From contig CAXSFM010000010.1 in NCBI GenBank assembly GCA_964236735.1, forward strand, positions 62,001 through 126,000: DNA of 64,000 nucleotides, in the 5' to 3' direction. Every line of letters begins with the position of its first letter. Within the stretch, counting starts at the first letter, position 1. The notes under the pieces were generated by a model. It saw nothing but the letters and a program-made list of their open reading frames with translations. It was not told the origin of the DNA and did no database searches. Both the position numbers and the translations under genes were made by a program. This stretch comes from JAIVJG01 sp964236735. Its GTDB lineage: Bacteria > Acidobacteriota > Blastocatellia > Pyrinomonadales > Pyrinomonadaceae. Below, piece by piece: positions 33,801 through 42,750 of the stretch.

Positions 33801-34375
33801 GAACGTGCGAGCGCGCGCGGTTGCTTGCCGAAAATATCAATCGTCTGCGCCGCGCCCATCAAATTATCGGGATCGAGAACTTTGACCTTGCTCGTGCCCG
33901 ACACGCAGACGAACGCCGTCTCTCTGTTGAGTCCGGCGAAAAGCACGTCGGTCGGCTCGTCGCCCACGTCAATCGTGCGCGTCACGTTGCCCGTCGTCAG
34001 ATCAACGACGCTCACCGAATCCGACAGCCAGTTGACGACCCACGCCTCGCGATTGTTCGCGCGCACGGCGACGCTGACCGGCTCTAGTCCAACCGGAATC
34101 TCAGCGGTCAGCAACGGAGACGCGCCCGACAACTGGAAGACCGAGAGCGTGCCGGAAAGCGAATTGACGGCGAGCAGGCGCGTGCCGTCCGGCGTCAGCG
34201 CGAGCGGATGCACCTGCGGACTCTCGAAATTTTTGAACGGCTTGAGGGAAATCTGCGCTTCGACGCCTGATGTCGCGCCGATGATGAGCCAGCCGAGACT
34301 TATCAGGCATAAGCACGCGAAGATGCGGAGAGAAGCCGGCGAGTTTTTTCGGATGGGGGAACAGAGGGGGAACAT
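30812..34375 (-). CDS. Exported beta-propeller / di-heme cytochrome c / DUF4214 multidomain protein
   Basis: A 1187-residue protein. A signal peptide (FACLCLISLGWLIIGATSGVEAQ) is followed by YVTN-type beta-propeller repeats to ~residue 450 (AVNSLSGTLSVF, VANNREAWVVNWLSDSVSVVD-like blades). Two heme c sites follow, CASCH (~478) and CNACH (~623), in a peroxidase/MauG-like context, then a carboxypeptidase-regulatory Ig fold (INGRVVDASGNGVAGVTVALNG) and a C-terminal DUF4214 region (~930-1180: HYADFLNRDADSAGLNFW, QYFGYLRRNPDD). It should act in the periplasm or on the surface in electron transfer. The ATG at 34375 with GAAAGG upstream is preferred over a TTG ten codons earlier. Confidence 0.85.
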   Translation of the reverse strand: MFPLCSPIRKNSPASLRIFACLCLISLGWLIIGATSGVEAQISLKPFKNFESPQVHPLALTPDGTRLLAVNSLSGTLSVFQLSGASPLLTAEIPVGLEPVSVAVRANNREAWVVNWLSDSVSVVDLTTGNVTRTIDVGDEPTDVLFAGLNRETAFVCVSGTSKVKVLDPDNLMGAAQTIDIFGKQPRALARSANGAQVFVSVFESGNQTTIVPETNVSANGGLPAPNPVMAAGLPAAPRTGLIVKWNGTTWVDEINRNWNGLVPYTLADIDLVVIDASAQTPSISAQVRGLGTNVGNMAFDATTSRLFVANLESSNQVRFEPNLKGRFQQSRVTVLNVVGGNSPTVASVNDLNAHVDFNNPAGTDAERAQSLALPSDIVHASDGTTYVAALSSARVGILSATGVVTGRISVGQGPTGLALDETRQRLYVLNRFDNTVGVVNTNTRTQVAQVSLGNDPEPADSHAGRRFLYDASLSAHGTVSCASCHLNAHRDGLSWDLGDPTGAMGSGPFGFSNVHPMKGPMTTQSLRGILSPTGSIGTEPLHWRGDRLSLSDFNPAFMSLLGGTRQLSGSEMTSFVAFVRTLTYPSNPNENSDRTFPNPATGASAARGSQLFQFQQFDAGAASCNACHTSFPGFRSGTNRLIVPGQLLQEPQDMKVPQLRGLYQKTGMVKAPGAQLAGYGFVHDGSMANMSEFLGTAVFRQQNGQPLTIAQKADLEAFIMSFDTGTAPSVGLQVTVNADNKNSSAVNDRINLLIAQSTGFTPNCNLIVRGIYGNASRGFLHIGGGVFQPDSSSEANVTLQQLLNAAGAGMELTFTGVPVDTGQRNALDRDDNLIFNNDEPPSSVQINGRVVDASGNGVAGVTVALNGSQTALTTTDANGNYVFGFVSTTGTHIVTPARNGLSFAPGSRTFVNPSWNQAATFVVPSMANPNPNASDATPFFVTQHYADFLNRDADSAGLNFWTNQIEACGADAACREVKRVNVSAAFYLSIEFQQTGFLAYRAAKASFGNLPGKPVPITLQQLMQDAQHISRNVVVNSGDWQAQLEANKVAYFSGYVRRPAFIARYPYDMPSAQFVSALLATAGLQSGEIDGNALINALNAGTLTRAQVVRSVSENAVFTQRETNRAFVLMQYFGYLRRNPDDAPDNNFDGYNFWLSKLDAFNGNFINAEMVKAFIASNEYRARSGQ

Positions 34376-34416
34376 CTGTGTGCCTTTCAGTCTCGGATTT
34401 TTCAAAAGGGAAGTGT

Positions 34417-37400
34417 TTAGTCGCTCGCGGCCTTCATCCGCGCGCGCGCGCTGAGGGTGGGAAGACGAACGCGGAAGGTCGTCCCTTGTCCGGGCAAACT
34501 CTCGACGAAGATGTGGCCGTCGTGTTCCTGCACGATGCCGTAACTGACGGCGAGTCCGAGACCCGTGCCCTTGCCGACGCCTTTTGTGGTGAAGAACGGA
34601 TCGTAGATGCGCGCGATATTTTCCGGCGCGATGCCGATGCCGTTGTCCGTCACCTCGACCGTGATGTCATCATCTTCTTCGCCGCGCGACGTGCGTAGAT
34701 AAATGCACCCGCTCTCAGGGATGGCATCGCGCGCGTTCAAGAGCAGGTTCGTGAAGACCTGTTGCAGCTTGCCGGCGTTGGCGAAAGTTTGCGGCAAGTC
34801 GTCGCTGTATTCGCGCACGAGTTCGATGCGGCTCTGTCTGAACTGCGGCTCTAAAAGTTGGAGCGTGTCGTCGAGCACATGATTGACATCCACTTGCGTG
34901 AACTCGCTCGTGCTGCCCGCGCGCGAAAAGTTGAGTAGGTTCGTGACGATGTCTGTCGCGCGATCAGTCTGTCGCCGAATCTTCGAGAGCAGCGCGTGTT
35001 TCGGGTCGGTCTCCGACATCATGCCGAGCAGCATTTGCGTGTAACTGGAGACGCCCGTCAGAGGCGTGTTGATTTCGTGCGCGACGCCCGCCGCGAGTTG
35101 GCCGATGGACGAGAGTTTTTCGCGCTGCTGGAATTGCTCTTCGAGCCGCACGCGCGAGGTCACGTCTTCGAGCACGACGAGCGCACCCGTATGTACTGCG
35201 GAGTCGGCGCGCTTCAAGGGCGCGAGCGCGATGTTGAGAATGAGCGGGCGATTGGCGCGCGTCGCGGTGTGCAGTTTGTAGAGGCGTCTCAGTTCAGAGA
35301 GTTCCCAACCCGCGCCGCCCATGATTTGTTGCAGCGTGTCGGCGAAGTCTTCGGCGAAGAGTTCTTCAACCTGATGGCCGACGGCCTCGCTGCGCGTCAG
35401 TCCGAGCATCTCTTCGAGCGCGGAGTTGCAGGCTGTGACGCGCCCTTCCGTATCCACCGTCAGCAGTCCGACGTTGATGGATTCGACGATGGACTCGTTG
35501 AAGTCTTTCAAGAGTTCCAACTCGGCGGAGCGCGCGCGTTGTTCCTGATAGAGCAGGCTGTTTTCAATCGCGACGGCGACGTAGCCGGAGACGGTGCTCA
35601 AGATTTCGAGGTCTTCCGAAGAGAGCAGCGCGCCGCCGGTCGAGCGACCGAGGCCGATGACGGCGACCATCCGCCCGCGCACGAGGCACGGCACGTAATA
35701 ATGCAGCGCGCGGCGCACGAAGCCGTGCGTCTCAGGCGTCATGTCGAGACCATCGGCGCGCACGATGCCGCCGCCTTCTGCGGCGCGCTGGCGAATCATC
35801 GCGCGAAAGTCCGGCGGAACCATCACTTCGCCCGTCAGCCCGACCGTGCGCGCGACGCGATAGCCGGCTGACGCGCGCTCGTCTTCGACGAAGATGGCGA
35901 TGCGCTCGACGGCGAGAACTTCCTGAAGCCGGATGGCAAGCGCGTCAAGCAGCGGGTCGAGCGAAGTCGTCGCAGAGATAGTGCGACCGAAGTCGAGCAG
36001 GCCGCGACGCATGTCGTAACGCTCGCCGTAGAAGAAGCGGTCTGTCTTCTCTTGCAAAAAATTCTTGAGCGGCGCGGCGGTCATCACAATCACCGCCATC
36101 GCGACGACCGAGACGATCACGCGCAGAGACATCACGCCCGGCGTGATGACGTCCGCGCCGAAAGCGTAGAGGCCGGCGACGGAAACGACCGAGCCGATCA
36201 TCAACGCGATGGCGAGCGTAGTCAGCACATAGACCGCCGTGCGCCGCACGACCATGTCCACGTCCATCAGACGATAACGCACGACCGAATTGCCGAAGGT
36301 CAATGGAATCAGAATGAGCGGGAGAATCGCCGCGTTCGTCAGCCACCGCGCGACCGACTCGCTCACGAAGAAACTCATCGCGCCGCCGCCGAACAAATAA
36401 CTCACGGCGTAGAGCAACGTGAAAGGGGTGACGGCGAGCGCCGAACCCCACACGACCCACTTCAACTGTTGCCGCACAATCGCCGACTCGCTCTTCGCAA
36501 AGCGACGCACCAGCAAGAGCGCGCCCGCAATCAGCGCGACTGACATGCACGCCACGTTCGCCCACCAGAGCCACGCGCTGAATTTGTCCGGCAGAGTTTG
36601 ATAGACGCGCAGGATAAAGTTGTTCACGCTCTCCGGCACGCGCCCGTGCGCGAAGGCGGCAAAGTCGTAAAGGGCGGTGAGCGTGATAATAATCGCCGCT
36701 GGAATGTAGAGCAGCAGCGCGAGACGCGGGCGTCGCTCCGAGAGGCGATAGCGCACGGGATAGATGGCGCAGAAGTGGACGAAGAGAGGCGCGAAGAGCG
36801 CGAGCGCGGCGTCGTCGAGAAAAGCGACGGCGAGGTCTAAGTCCTCGTAAGCGCCGTAAGGTTTGTAAAAGTGAAAGACGAAAGCGGCCAGACACAGAGC
36901 CGTGAAATGCAGCACGAAGGGCGCGCGTCCGCCCTGTTTGAAAAGCACGAAGAGACCGACGAGCAAATAGATGATGCCGATTAAGTTGATGTAGAAATCG
37001 CGCGTCGTCAGCGTCTGCGCGGGCGTCAGATTTTCGATGGTGACGTGGTTGAAGCGAACTTCTTCCGGGTTCGCCGGACGCTCGATAAAGTAGCGGACGC
37101 GCCCGCCGACTTTCGCCTCTTCGAGCCACGTCTGGATGTCGGAGACGGAGACGACCTGCTCGTCCGTCTTATCATCGAGGCTGATGGCGACGAGATGATC
37201 GCCCGGAAAAATACCGAAGACGCCTTTGCGTCCCGCCGCCGAATTCGGATCAATCGAGCGCGCGATGATGCCGTCTGCGGTCTGCTCCCAGTCAACGCCG
37301 TCGGTGGGCGGGGCGGTGTGCGTGAGACGCTGCGCGAAGTTGAGCGTGCCGACGGCAACGAGGAGCGCGGCCACAATCAGCAGCACCCAAGTCCTTGTTG

Positions 37401-37419
37401 TCAGCACGGAGTTCTTCAT
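34417..37419 (-). CDS. Sensor histidine kinase: PDZ-like sensor, 7-8 TM helices, GAF, PAS, HisKA, HATPase
   Basis: A 1000-residue membrane kinase. After TM1 (~11-30) lies a periplasmic PDZ-like stretch (~40-120: GVDWEQTADGIIARSIDPNSAA, GIFPGDHLVAISL), then seven or so TM helices (~135-440). GAF follows (~475-635), then PAS (~650-760), a HisKA dimerisation domain with H-box AGVAHEINTPLTGVSSY (His ~779) and a HATPase_c domain (NLLLNARDAIPESG, DNGIGI, GKGTGLGL). No receiver is attached. The likely partner is the NtrC-type regulator at 27980-29389, separated by the cytochrome and RskA-like genes on the same strand. The PDZ-7TM arrangement resembles ComP-type sensors; the signal is unknown. Confidence 0.88.
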   Translation of the reverse strand: MKNSVLTTRTWVLLIVAALLVAVGTLNFAQRLTHTAPPTDGVDWEQTADGIIARSIDPNSAAGRKGVFGIFPGDHLVAISLDDKTDEQVVSVSDIQTWLEEAKVGGRVRYFIERPANPEEVRFNHVTIENLTPAQTLTTRDFYINLIGIIYLLVGLFVLFKQGGRAPFVLHFTALCLAAFVFHFYKPYGAYEDLDLAVAFLDDAALALFAPLFVHFCAIYPVRYRLSERRPRLALLLYIPAAIIITLTALYDFAAFAHGRVPESVNNFILRVYQTLPDKFSAWLWWANVACMSVALIAGALLLVRRFAKSESAIVRQQLKWVVWGSALAVTPFTLLYAVSYLFGGGAMSFFVSESVARWLTNAAILPLILIPLTFGNSVVRYRLMDVDMVVRRTAVYVLTTLAIALMIGSVVSVAGLYAFGADVITPGVMSLRVIVSVVAMAVIVMTAAPLKNFLQEKTDRFFYGERYDMRRGLLDFGRTISATTSLDPLLDALAIRLQEVLAVERIAIFVEDERASAGYRVARTVGLTGEVMVPPDFRAMIRQRAAEGGGIVRADGLDMTPETHGFVRRALHYYVPCLVRGRMVAVIGLGRSTGGALLSSEDLEILSTVSGYVAVAIENSLLYQEQRARSAELELLKDFNESIVESINVGLLTVDTEGRVTACNSALEEMLGLTRSEAVGHQVEELFAEDFADTLQQIMGGAGWELSELRRLYKLHTATRANRPLILNIALAPLKRADSAVHTGALVVLEDVTSRVRLEEQFQQREKLSSIGQLAAGVAHEINTPLTGVSSYTQMLLGMMSETDPKHALLSKIRRQTDRATDIVTNLLNFSRAGSTSEFTQVDVNHVLDDTLQLLEPQFRQSRIELVREYSDDLPQTFANAGKLQQVFTNLLLNARDAIPESGCIYLRTSRGEEDDDITVEVTDNGIGIAPENIARIYDPFFTTKGVGKGTGLGLAVSYGIVQEHDGHIFVESLPGQGTTFRVRLPTLSARARMKAASD

Positions 37420-37852
37420 CCCACGTTCTCTCTCGACATCTGTAATTCGCGCCCGGAAAGTTGTTCTGTCTAATCTCGATATGTCAGGACGCCGCCGCGC
37501 CTGCGTCCATTCCGGTTTTAAGTAAAAGTTAAGTTCCGAAGCAAGCTTTATTCCAACCGGATGAACGCCGCGTAAGCAGTCGAGAGCCGCTTCAGACTTT
37601 GCAGAAGGCGACGCTCGACGCCTGATTTACTCGCTGTTTGCACTCCGCATGATGCCGCGACCGTGTCTGACAAACTTTCAACAGGCGCGCGCGACCATCC
37701 ACTTTTTCGTAGTTTCTACGAATTTTCGGACGAGACCGCTGGATGCAAAAGCCCCGCGCTTGATCGTCTCAATTGAGAAGCGTTAAGCGCGGGGCTGAGA
37801 GTATGAAGCCGCCCGTCTTAAGACATCGTCAACGAGCCGCACTGTCGAATTT
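37420..37852. other. 433-bp intergenic region
   Basis: It contains the 5' region of the histidine kinase gene and the terminator at 37747-37795. I see no convincing open frame, tRNA or repeat in the rest (37420-37746). Confidence 0.6.
37747..37795 (-). terminator. Rho-independent terminator for the beta-barrel gene
   Basis: An 11-bp GC-rich stem (GCCCCGCGCTT / AAGCGCGGGGC) with a 23-nt loop. In the minus direction it is followed by TTTTGCATCC. It lies 58 bases past the stop of the gene at 37853. Confidence 0.8.
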
Positions 37853-39721
37853 TTAGAACCTGACCGAGATGCCGCCACGCACCATCCGCCGCGCCGTCGA
37901 GCCGATGGTAATGAGCGTTTCGCCGTCATCCGCGCTCGTCGAGATGTCGAGCAAGTTGCGCGCGTCGAGCGTGGCCTGCGCGCGGACGGGCAGGCCGAAG
38001 TTCGGCAACTCCTGCGTGATGAGTATGCTCAGGGACGGATCATAGACGGCGACGCGACCGGCCAGCGGGTCAATGGCGAAGACGGCGGCGCGCGAAGAAA
38101 AGCGTAGCACCGTGCGGATGGTCGTGCCTTCGAGGGGAGTAGCGTCAACCTGCGCGGCGGCGGTCTGGAAGTAAGCGTTCTGGAAAAGCTGATTCGGCGT
38201 GGTGATGCCTGCGGGAGAAAGCTGCTGGCCGCGCCCGAAAGCGTAACCTGCGGAAGCCTTCATGTGCTGCCCGACGCGCCGCGTATAGACGACGCGCAGC
38301 CCGCGCGCGTCGCCCTGCTGTTCAGCGATGCTCATTAGAGACTCGACATTTGAGGCGGCGGCGGATGAAAACGCCGCGAGCGGGACGCTCAAAAGTCCGA
38401 CGCCGCGCCCGTCCGTCGTGTCGAAGAAGGCCGACGCCTCGACGCTCGAATTGTCATCGAGCACGCGCTCGACGCCGAACTCAAGACGATGGCTGCGCTC
38501 CAACACGGCCTTGCCGTCCACGAGCGCGACGGCATCTCCCGTCGGCTCTTTGAAGACGGAACTGTTGGTGCTGTTATCTTGAAACGTCTCGACGTTTTGC
38601 GCGCGCATGGCGTTCGTGGCGGTGTCCGTACCCGTCGAGTACGAAGCGTGGAGGCGCGTGCGCGCGTCAGGGTCAAAGCGCACGCCTACACGCGGCGTCA
38701 CAGAACTTGCGCTGCCGCCGCCACTGGCTCCCATCAGACGCGAATAATCGAGGCCGAGCATGACGACGATGCCATCGCGCACGATCCATTCATCAACCGC
38801 GCGCACGGACATCTGTCCGAGCTTGTCGTCTGAAAATTTCGTCGCCGCACGATTCGACGCCGACGCCAGCAGCACGGGCAAGCGCGCTTCGCCGAGCGTC
38901 GCGCTCAGACGATGACGCGCGCCGGCACGCACGCGCGCGGTCGCTTCGAGACGCTCGAACTCGCCGAGTTGTCCGGCGAAGACGAGATCGAATTCCCGCT
39001 TGACCGGCGCGACGATGGCGAAGTTGACGCCGCTGTAATTGCCCAGACGCGGATTCGACGAAGAAGCATAAAACGTCTCGACGAAACCTCGCGCGCGAAT
39101 GCGACCGCGTCTCGACTCTTCTCCGACCGTCCCCGCCATCGCATCGTCATCAACAACCGCGCCGGCTTCATCACCGTTGAACGCATCGTCGCTCTCAGAT
39201 TTGGCGGCCACGGCATCCATCGCGGCATCCGCCGTTTTGTCTTCGCCTTCGTTGTTCTGGAAAATCGAGCGATGGCTTTGCGACGCGCGGATTTTGAATT
39301 TCGGATCGTTGCGGTCGGCGCGTCGCTCTGGCGTCGTGCGCCCCTCGCCGGCTGGCTGAAGGTTGAAACGATAGACGAGATCGGAGGACGAGTTGACGGC
39401 GACGGCAGTATAAGTCGCAGGAGTAAAGCCTGCGGCGAGCGCGCGAATGAGATAGCGACCGGGCGTGACGCGCGTCGAGAAACTTCCTTCGGCGTCGCTC
39501 TTCGTCTCTTTGACCACTTCGTTGAGGCCGTCGCGCAGCACGGTCACGAGCGCGCCCGCGAGCGGGTTGCCGCGACTGTCGAGGACTGTGCCGCTAATCG
39601 TGCCGAGACTGCTGCGTCGCTCGCCGCCCGTCGCGAGAGCGTTTGTCGTTGTCGTGTTCGTCCCGCCAAGCGTCAGCGCGGTGAATAAAATCAGGCTCAC
39701 GCGCCAGTAAACTTTTCTCAT
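37853..39721 (-). CDS. Outer-membrane beta-barrel-like protein with N-terminal carboxypeptidase-regulatory domain
   Basis: A 622-residue exported protein. A signal peptide (VYWRVSLILFTALTLGGTNT) is followed by a carboxypeptidase-regulatory fold (~40-125: GTISGTVLDSRGNPLAGALV, VTPGRYLIRALAAGF). A polar acidic linker leads to a C-terminal half rich in alternating beta strands (GVRFDPDARTRLHASYSTG, HRLEFGVERVLDD, MKASAGYAFGRG). It ends in the strand GGISVRF with the terminal Phe expected of outer-membrane barrels. It resembles TonB-dependent-receptor-like proteins without a recognisable plug or TonB box. The ATG at 39721 is chosen because GGAGG precedes it; the open frame further upstream lacks coding character. 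Confidence 0.82.
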   Translation of the reverse strand: MRKVYWRVSLILFTALTLGGTNTTTTNALATGGERRSSLGTISGTVLDSRGNPLAGALVTVLRDGLNEVVKETKSDAEGSFSTRVTPGRYLIRALAAGFTPATYTAVAVNSSSDLVYRFNLQPAGEGRTTPERRADRNDPKFKIRASQSHRSIFQNNEGEDKTADAAMDAVAAKSESDDAFNGDEAGAVVDDDAMAGTVGEESRRGRIRARGFVETFYASSSNPRLGNYSGVNFAIVAPVKREFDLVFAGQLGEFERLEATARVRAGARHRLSATLGEARLPVLLASASNRAATKFSDDKLGQMSVRAVDEWIVRDGIVVMLGLDYSRLMGASGGGSASSVTPRVGVRFDPDARTRLHASYSTGTDTATNAMRAQNVETFQDNSTNSSVFKEPTGDAVALVDGKAVLERSHRLEFGVERVLDDNSSVEASAFFDTTDGRGVGLLSVPLAAFSSAAASNVESLMSIAEQQGDARGLRVVYTRRVGQHMKASAGYAFGRGQQLSPAGITTPNQLFQNAYFQTAAAQVDATPLEGTTIRTVLRFSSRAAVFAIDPLAGRVAVYDPSLSILITQELPNFGLPVRAQATLDARNLLDISTSADDGETLITIGSTARRMVRGGISVRF

Positions 39722-40126
39722 GCGGTAAAACCTCCGGGTGCGCTGCGGTAGCGACGACGACGTGCGAGACCTACGGTGTCGGCACGCGCCGTACTTTGTC
39801 GAACCCTTGTCTGTCTGCTGTGTCTCGGATGCGGCGACCGTGCGAGCGGGCGAAGCGTTTAAGAGCTTCCTTCCTTGACGGCGTCGTTTGCGAGTCACAC
39901 TGGATAACGCCCGTGTGTGTCGAACCCGCTTGGAGCAGTGACGGCATTTTCCGCCACGCGCGCAAACGCTGTCAAGCACGAGACAGGGCGATGTGTAGCC
40001 TACGATGCGCGTTTGAGGCCGATTGGTTTGCCCGCCCTGAACGTGCGTGCTACGATGTCGCTTGCTGCACAAACGCTTACATTTATCAGTTTCATCCAAC
40101 CATTTTCCGTCAAAAACTTTTTCCTA
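39722..40126. other. 405-bp divergent intergenic region
   Basis: It separates the beta-barrel gene (minus) from the M16 peptidase gene (plus) and must hold both promoters. Frames stay open into it from both genes, but the translations show no family features. No repeat or RNA structure was recognised. Confidence 0.5.
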
Positions 40127-41416
40127 ATGATTGAACAGGTTCGCGTCACTAAACTTTCCAACGGTCTCACCATCCTGACCGAGCAGATGCCAAATCTGCG
40201 CTCCGCGACCGTCGGCCTCTGGGTCAGGCGCGGCTCGCGCCACGAACGCGCCGCAATGAACGGCATCTGCCACTTCATCGAGCACGCCGTCTTCAAGGGC
40301 ACTGTGCGACGCAGCGCGCTCGACATCGCCATCGAGTCAGACCGTCTCGGCGGCAACTTCGACGCCTACACGACGCACGAGACGACGGGCTTCGCCATGA
40401 AGGTCGTGGACAAAGCTCTCCCGCAGGCTTTCGACTTGCTCTCGGACATGCTCGCCCGCCCGCGCTTCGACGAGGAAGATTTGGAGCGCGAGGGGCGCGT
40501 CATCATCGAAGAGATGAAGATGGTTGAAGACACGCCCGACGAATTTCTCATCGAGCTTTTCACCGCCGCATATTTTCCTGACCATTCGCTCGGTCGCCCC
40601 ATCGAAGGCACGCCCGACACGGTCTCAACCTTTGACCGCGCACGGACTGCCGAGTTTCACCGGACAGCTTATGCGCCGCGCAATCTCGTCATCGCCGCCG
40701 CTGGCAACGTCGAGCACGACGAACTCGTCGAACTTGCCGCGCGCGCTTTCACGTCGCAAAATTCGGAAGCATCGAACAGTAACGACGAAGGCAGCGACGA
40801 CTATTTGCAGCCGCCGACGGCCTTCGCGCCGATTCTCATCCAGCGTAAGAAAGAACTTGAACAGGCGCATCTCATCCTCGCCTCGCCGTGGCCTTCGGCG
40901 CGCGACGATGATCGTTACGCGGCGAGTTTGCTAAGTTCGGTGATCGGCGGCGGAACGTCGAGCCGCCTCTGGCAAGCGGTGCGCGAGGAACGCGGACTCG
41001 CTTACTCGGTCGGCGCGGCGGCGAGCCATTTCACGGACGCGGGCATCTTTCAAATTTACGCGGGCACGTCGCCCGAACATCTCGATGAAGTGCTCGACCT
41101 CTCGCTCGCAGAGATGCGCCGCGTCTCGCGCGAACTCGTCGGCGACGAAGAATTACAACTCGCCAAAGATCAGGCCGTCGCGTCCATCCTGCTCGGACTC
41201 GAATCCACGAGCGCGCGCGCCGGCACGCTCGCCAGACAGGAAATCGTCCACGGCAAACGCATCACGCCCGACGAAATTATTCGTCGCATCGAATCGGTCA
41301 CGCCCGACGATTTGCAACGCCTCGCGCAAGAATATTTCAAACAGGAAGCGCTCGCCCTCGGCGCGCTCGGCGACCTCAACGGCTTCAAGGTGGATCGCGC
41401 GCGTTTGGAGATATAA
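40127..41416 (+). CDS. M16-family zinc metallopeptidase (processing peptidase-like)
   Basis: A 429-residue enzyme with the inverted zinc motif HFIEH (H49, E52, H53) in GICHFIEHAVFKGT and the downstream Glu in EREGRVIIEEMKM. The N-terminal catalytic and C-terminal half-domains are both present (RKKELEQAHLILAS and GGGTSSRLWQAVREERGLAYSV are the hallmark of the second). Length and motifs match bacterial processing-peptidase-like M16B proteins, which usually act in the cytosol. An upstream in-frame start at 39917 is rejected for lack of homology-like sequence. A GTGATGA repeat starts 1-2 bases after the stop. Confidence 0.93.
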   Translation: MIEQVRVTKLSNGLTILTEQMPNLRSATVGLWVRRGSRHERAAMNGICHFIEHAVFKGTVRRSALDIAIESDRLGGNFDAYTTHETTGFAMKVVDKALPQAFDLLSDMLARPRFDEEDLEREGRVIIEEMKMVEDTPDEFLIELFTAAYFPDHSLGRPIEGTPDTVSTFDRARTAEFHRTAYAPRNLVIAAAGNVEHDELVELAARAFTSQNSEASNSNDEGSDDYLQPPTAFAPILIQRKKELEQAHLILASPWPSARDDDRYAASLLSSVIGGGTSSRLWQAVREERGLAYSVGAAASHFTDAGIFQIYAGTSPEHLDEVLDLSLAEMRRVSRELVGDEELQLAKDQAVASILLGLESTSARAGTLARQEIVHGKRITPDEIIRRIESVTPDDLQRLAQEYFKQEALALGALGDLNGFKVDRARLEI

Positions 41417-41417
41417 G

Positions 41418-41476
41418 GTGAGTGATGAGTGATAAGTGATGAGAAAAGCAAGAATCTCTTTCTCATCACTTATCAC
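41418..41476. repeat. GTGATGA-class heptamer repeat, inverted arms
   Basis: GTGAGTGATGAGTGATAAGT(GATGAGAAA) faces TTTCTCATCACTTATCAC. It lies between the M16 peptidase stop and the zinc-ribbon/NHL gene, in the leader of the latter. Confidence 0.9.
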
Positions 41477-41498
41477 CATATTCGGAGATGCGTAAAAG

Positions 41499-42680
41499 GT
41501 GAAGACCTTCTCTTGCCCACAATGCGGCGGGTCTTTTGAAGCAAGCGCGATTACGGGCTTGACGGTGCAGTGTCCCTACTGCCGCTCGACGATCATCGTG
41601 CCGGCGGAACTCCGCCCGCCGATGACATCTCCGAGCGCGCCCGTCACAGGACAATCATGGGCAAAGTACGTCGTCGTCGCGACTGGAGTCTTCGCTGTCT
41701 TCGTCGTCATCATCATGTTTACGTTAGTGGGCAAGATGGGACGCACTGAGAGACCGACTTACACGCCTACTCCGCGCGTCGCGTACACGCCGTCAAACCT
41801 GAAACCCACTCCGGCCAGCACGCCGTCCGATGTCCTGCTCACTTTCGGCGGCGAGGGGACGGGCAACGGTTTGTTCAAGAGCGCGTCGGAAATCGCCGTT
41901 GACAAAAGCGGCAACATCTACGTCACGGACGATACGGCGCGCGTCCAGAAATTCGATGCCGAAGGGAAGTTCGTCAGCGTGTGGACGCTGCCGTCGGAGA
42001 CGAAGTGGTACACGAAATTTCGCGGCGGGCCGGATAAGATTCTCACTGATGCGACGGGCAACGTGCTCGTTCTCGCTTCCGGCGTCGTTCTGAAACTCGA
42101 CGGAGAGAGCGGCGAGATTCTCGGCGCGGCGCACGGCACTGACTACATCCACGATGCGACGACGACCGCCGACGGCGGCTTGCTGCTGGTCTCCGCCAAA
42201 GGCGAGGACGACGAACTTGTGCGGCTCGACGCGCAGGGGCGACCCCTTCGTCGCGTGCATAAATTTATGAGCGCGATTCTCGACAAGCCCGTGTCTGTGG
42301 AGGCTTTGCGCGTGGCGTCGGATGGCGTCGGAAATATCTTCGCCGTCTATGCGCTCGGCGATGCAAACGGCATGTTCTCGTATGACAGCGAAGACCTCGC
42401 GATTCAGAGGCTCTCGCCCGAAGGCAAGTTCGTCAACAAGTTCGGTAGCTCCGGCCACGAGGCGGGACAATACTCGATGCCGAACTGCATCGCGGTGGAC
42501 AATCAAAGCCGCGTCTATATCTGCGACAACAACAATGGCGTCCATCTCTTCGCCGCTGACGGGCGTTACCTGCAAAACATCAAGACGCCTTTTTGGGTGC
42601 AGGCGCTCGCGCTCGACAGAGGCAACAACATCTACGTCGTCGGCATGAACAAGGTCGCCAAGCTCTCGGCGCGACAGTGA
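41499..42680 (+). CDS. Zinc-ribbon, single-TM, NHL-repeat beta-propeller protein
   Basis: A 393-residue protein. An N-terminal zinc ribbon (CPQCG at 6-10, CPYC at 25-28) should lie in the cytosol. A TM helix follows at ~54-77 (YVVVATGVFAVFVVIIMFTLV), then a Thr/Pro linker and an extracytoplasmic NHL/6-bladed propeller (SEIAVDKSGNIYVTDD, NCIAVDNQSRVYICDNNNG, ALALDRGNNIYVVGM). It may anchor a ligand- or protein-binding propeller at the membrane. The start is GTG at 41499; no ATG fits. No enzyme activity is visible. Confidence 0.85.
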   Translation: MKTFSCPQCGGSFEASAITGLTVQCPYCRSTIIVPAELRPPMTSPSAPVTGQSWAKYVVVATGVFAVFVVIIMFTLVGKMGRTERPTYTPTPRVAYTPSNLKPTPASTPSDVLLTFGGEGTGNGLFKSASEIAVDKSGNIYVTDDTARVQKFDAEGKFVSVWTLPSETKWYTKFRGGPDKILTDATGNVLVLASGVVLKLDGESGEILGAAHGTDYIHDATTTADGGLLLVSAKGEDDELVRLDAQGRPLRRVHKFMSAILDKPVSVEALRVASDGVGNIFAVYALGDANGMFSYDSEDLAIQRLSPEGKFVNKFGSSGHEAGQYSMPNCIAVDNQSRVYICDNNNGVHLFAADGRYLQNIKTPFWVQALALDRGNNIYVVGMNKVAKLSARQ

Positions 42681-42750
42681 GGCGCGACGGTGAAAGGCGC
42701 GATTGCATTACGAAGTCTGGCGAGGCATATTGTGAAGCGGTTTTGAGTTG

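Noticed and set aside
39722..40099. N-terminal extension of the beta-barrel gene to 40099
   Set aside because: The signal peptide and GGAGG-preceded ATG at 39721 give a complete secreted protein; the extension has no coding character.
39917..40126. N-terminal extension of the M16 peptidase
   Set aside because: M16 proteins start close to the KLSNGLTIL strand; the extra sequence is compositionally unlike a protein.
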